Shown: piece after piece, positions 62,038-64,000 of the stretch | Layout of the letters: the number at the start of each line of letters is the position of its first letter | How positions within the stretch are numbered: position 1 is the stretch's first letter | Assembly (NCBI GenBank): GCA_014338405.1 | Contig: JTDE01000170.1 | Location: forward strand, 213,412-277,411 | DNA: 64,000 bases | DNA from: Paragonimus skrjabini miyazakii | Lineage: Eukaryota; Platyhelminthes; Trematoda; Plagiorchiida; Troglotrematidae | Direction: 5' to 3' | Position numbers and translations under genes: made by a program | Notes under the pieces: generated by a model | What the model was told of the DNA's origin: nothing | Database searches by the model: none | What the model saw: the letters and a program-made list of their open reading frames with translations, nothing else

Positions 62038-62258
62038 GAGGCGAACATTTTGATGAACCGGTCAAAATTGAAACCATGTACAAACAGGCAGTCGCTGCAT
62101 TGAGAAAATATGAACAAAGTAAGAGTCTGCAAATGCGTGTTGCAATTTTTCAACGTGCGTTAGTTTCCACATGTTTGGACAAGCCCACAGAGAAGTTGTA
62201 TTGTGGACAATCGATTCGGAATGGCATCTCTGAATCGTCGACTTCTGATTTTTTGTAA
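62038..62258 (+). CDS. 2DBD nuclear receptor: C-terminal ligand-binding domain exon
   Basis: The acceptor follows a strong pyrimidine tract (TTATTTCTCTTTACAG). Its phase-1 start completes the Gly codon left by the exon at 53496, giving FHGG-GEHFDEPVKIETMYKQ. The sequence continues with helix 8/9-like VKIETMYKQAVAALRKYEQ, helix 10-like MRVAIFQRALVSTCLDKPTEKLYC (compare the 'L.TEKL' block of receptor LBDs), and then NGISESSTSDFL before TAA at 62256-62258. No acidic AF-2 helix is recognisable. This may be the true terminal exon of a receptor without helix 12, or splicing may leave the exon before the stop (a GTAAAT lies at 62254) and continue right of the window. No canonical AATAAA signal was seen in the following 470 bp. 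Confidence 0.88.
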
Positions 62259-62734
62259 ATATTTCCATGGATCACACCAACTAAACAGGAACACAAAGTT
62301 GTTTGATACAGGACCAACTATCACCTGAATCCGTACTCTCAAACAGAGTATGGATAAGGGGTGAAAATAATCGATTATCAACAGTACCCTCAGCATACGA
62401 TCAACTCATCACTTGTAGGGAAGACAGGTGACTCCCGATAATGGCAAAATTGAGGAAATTTTCTTTTGGTCATGCCATGGTAACTTTTGGCACTTTTATC
62501 TACAGCGCGACTCGCATAGGGACTTTATTCAATATAACGTATATGCAAAGTTCTTGATGGAGAGGCACAGGAAAACGGAAATGGATTAGGCAGAAGTGGT
62601 GTCAGATCGTCATCATAACAGCCATGAGCCTGACCAAAAGGTACTGTGGCTCGGGCCGCCGCTCGCCACAACAGTGACGTGGAATATTCTAGAAGAAAAC
62701 GTTACTAAGAAAGTTGAAAATTATTGAAACAAGA
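62259..62734. other. Receptor 3' flank / LINE 3' flank
   Basis: Lies between the receptor's last identified exon and the stop of the convergent minus-strand LINE. The right part (about 62530-62734) is probably the LINE 3' untranslated region. No terminator or polyadenylation signal was identified with confidence. Confidence 0.4.
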
Positions 62735-63277
62735 CTAAGCGGAAGAACTAGAAATGATATGGATACAAGTACGCCATTGACTACGACACAACGCCATCTC
62801 GGATAGCTTCCCAAACCAGCGGTTTGAGTGGTCAGGGGGACCCCATCCAGACAGGCGACACCTACCCACTTTGCACAATGAAGCAGTCAGGGTCTTCATA
62901 TTTCGTGACCACGTTGTTGCTTGACCACCACGCGGTTGTACCCAACTATTGGTGGCCTCAGCGTATAATGCCCGGTAGGGTAAACGATTAGATGACATAC
63001 GGAGTACGTGACCCAACCATCGCAAGCTGTGTACCGTGATTAATTGACCGATTGATCGCGCATCCCGAGCGCTCCGGAATACGCGCCGGCGAACGGCCAC
63101 ATTGCTCACGCGATCAGTCCACTTAATATGGGCCAATTCGCGGAGACAACGATGGTCAAACACAGCAAGCCTGTTGATATCTTCTTTGTGAACAGGCCAC
63201 GTTTCCGAACCATAGAGCAAAAAGGAATGCACACAGGCATTATATACTCTTCCCTTCAGTGACAACCGGGCGTCTTT
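62735..63277 (-). pseudogene. LINE C-terminal domain after the premature TGA
   Basis: About 180 codons in the same frame as the RT domain. It carries the conserved 'LYGSETW', 'DHRCLRELAHI', 'RWLGHVLRM' and 'GWGPPDHSNRW' blocks typical of the C-terminal region of these LINE proteins, and ends at a stop at 62735-62737. An apparent start at 63265 is a TTG and is not a real initiation site. Confidence 0.85.
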
Positions 63278-64000
63278 TCAACGCCACAGATGACGCAGTT
63301 TAGCAAAGGCAATTCGTGCCTTTGCAATCCTCACTGATATCTCATCAGCAATATTACAGGCTGACGAGATAGTGCTACCCAAGTATGTGAAACTGTCCAC
63401 AGTCTCAAGCGGATTACCTGCAATGAAGAAAGTAGGAGTTGAAGTGCCCCAGTCTTGAAGCAAAACTTTGCACTTTGAAGGTGCAAACCACATTCCATAC
63501 AAACTAGCTCGGTTGCTCAACCTATCCAGCATGGTCTGCATATTTCCGGCAGAGGGGTTAAGTAAAACAATGTCGTCCGCGTACTCCAGATCGGTCAATC
63601 TAGCGCCAGGAAGAAGCTCAACACCAAGCCCACTGTATTCCCGAAGCGCAACCCCCAGAATGTCGTCCATGACAAAGTTGAACAGGAAGGGGGAAATCGG
63701 ACACCCCTGACGAACATCACTAGAAGTAATGAACGCCCGAGACAGTTGTCCATAAACTCTCACACTGCTTGCAGAGTGAGCATACAGTGATACCAGTAGA
63801 CTCACGTATTTCTCTGGTACTCCCTTGCGGAGAAGGCAGCTCCAGAGAACGTCACGAACAACTGAATCGAAAGCAGCCTTCAGGTCCAAAACGACCACGA
63901 CCGTCGGCAGTCTGTGAGAGTGCCGATGTTCCAAGATCCGTCGCAAGGTAAAAATATGATCAACGCAGCCTCGACCGGATCGGAATCCTGCCTGTTCTTC
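63278..64000 (-). pseudogene. LINE reverse transcriptase domain, ends at premature TGA
   Basis: This is 240 codons of RT palm and fingers, open to the window edge, with an intact YADD. The enzyme copies the element's RNA at a nicked target site. The frame resumes without any shift after the TGA, so a single nonsense change separates it from the C-terminal part. The endonuclease domain expected upstream is outside the window. Confidence 0.88.

Larger units (their letters stand above)
62735..64000 (-). mobile_element. Non-LTR retrotransposon (RTE/CR1-like LINE), 3' coding part, cut by the window edge
   Basis: One minus-strand frame is open from the window edge (EEQAGFRSGRGCVDHIF, the RT block 'QAGFR.GR.C.D.I') to a TGA at 63278-63280, and then from 63277 to the stop at 62735. 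Motifs in order: VVLDLKAAFDSVVRD, SSDVRQGCPISPFLFNFV, the intact catalytic block LTDLEYADDIVLL (YADD at 63572-63583), FTYLGSTIS, then after the TGA VYNACVHSFLLYGSETWPV, HRCLRELAHI and LRWLGHVLRMS..RLP. The single TGA sits where relatives have an Arg-rich stretch after LRHLWR, consistent with one CGA to TGA change. Similar LINE proteins are abundant in schistosome and other fluke genomes. This copy is far less decayed than the R2 and Penelope copies, so it probably inserted more recently. It lies convergent with the receptor gene. Confidence 0.9.

Overview
The window looks like nuclear DNA from a parasitic flatworm, most likely a digenean trematode. It is AT-rich, has short coding exons with GT-AG junctions separated by introns of 3 to 23 kb, and carries flatworm-type retrotransposon debris (R2, RTE/CR1-like LINE, Penelope). 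It is not bacterial: the long stop-free runs are either exons of one gene or retrotransposon proteins. The species cannot be fixed from the sequence alone.

The main content is one plus-strand gene that fills almost the whole window: a nuclear receptor with two tandem DNA-binding domains (2DBD-type). Seven coding exons can be chained, and every junction keeps the reading frame: 10158-10305 (second zinc finger of DBD1), 33468-33574 (first zinc finger of DBD2), 38050-38197 (second zinc finger of DBD2), 42504-44744 (DBD2 C-terminal extension and long hinge), 48100-48963 (rest of hinge and probable LBD helix 1), 53103-53496 (LBD helix 3 onward, with the nuclear receptor LBD signature) and 62038-62258 (LBD C-terminal part and a stop). 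The first zinc finger of DBD1 and the N-terminus were not found and probably lie left of the window. Exon 42504-44744 changes reading frame by one base near 43830-43850.

Region by region: 1-10157 is upstream or intronic DNA with one unexplained ORF (8267-8593) and simple repeats. Intron 10306-33467 (23 kb) separates the two DBDs and holds a degenerate minus-strand R2 retrotransposon (14551-17690), a degenerate LINE 3' part (26804-28250, minus), tRNA-derived SINE-like copies and a GC/CpG-rich stretch just before the DBD2 exon. Intron 33575-38049 holds a decayed Penelope-like element (36484-37245, minus). Intron 44745-48099 holds a second, inverted copy of the LINE 3' tail (45088-45862), a SINE copy, and a 270-bp inverted-repeat element (47745-48014) ending 85 bp before the next exon. 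Intron 53497-62037 holds a Penelope GIY-YIG remnant, a GC-rich tandemly duplicated block (55700-56110) and head-to-head SINE copies. The right edge (62735-64000, minus) is the C-terminal part of a comparatively well-preserved LINE reverse transcriptase with one in-frame stop.

The encoded receptor would be a ligand- or signal-regulated transcription factor in the nucleus. The two tandem DBDs would read DNA, the very long low-complexity hinge carries SUMO-type motifs, and the C-terminal LBD has no obvious AF-2 helix. The mobile elements mostly explain why the introns are so large.
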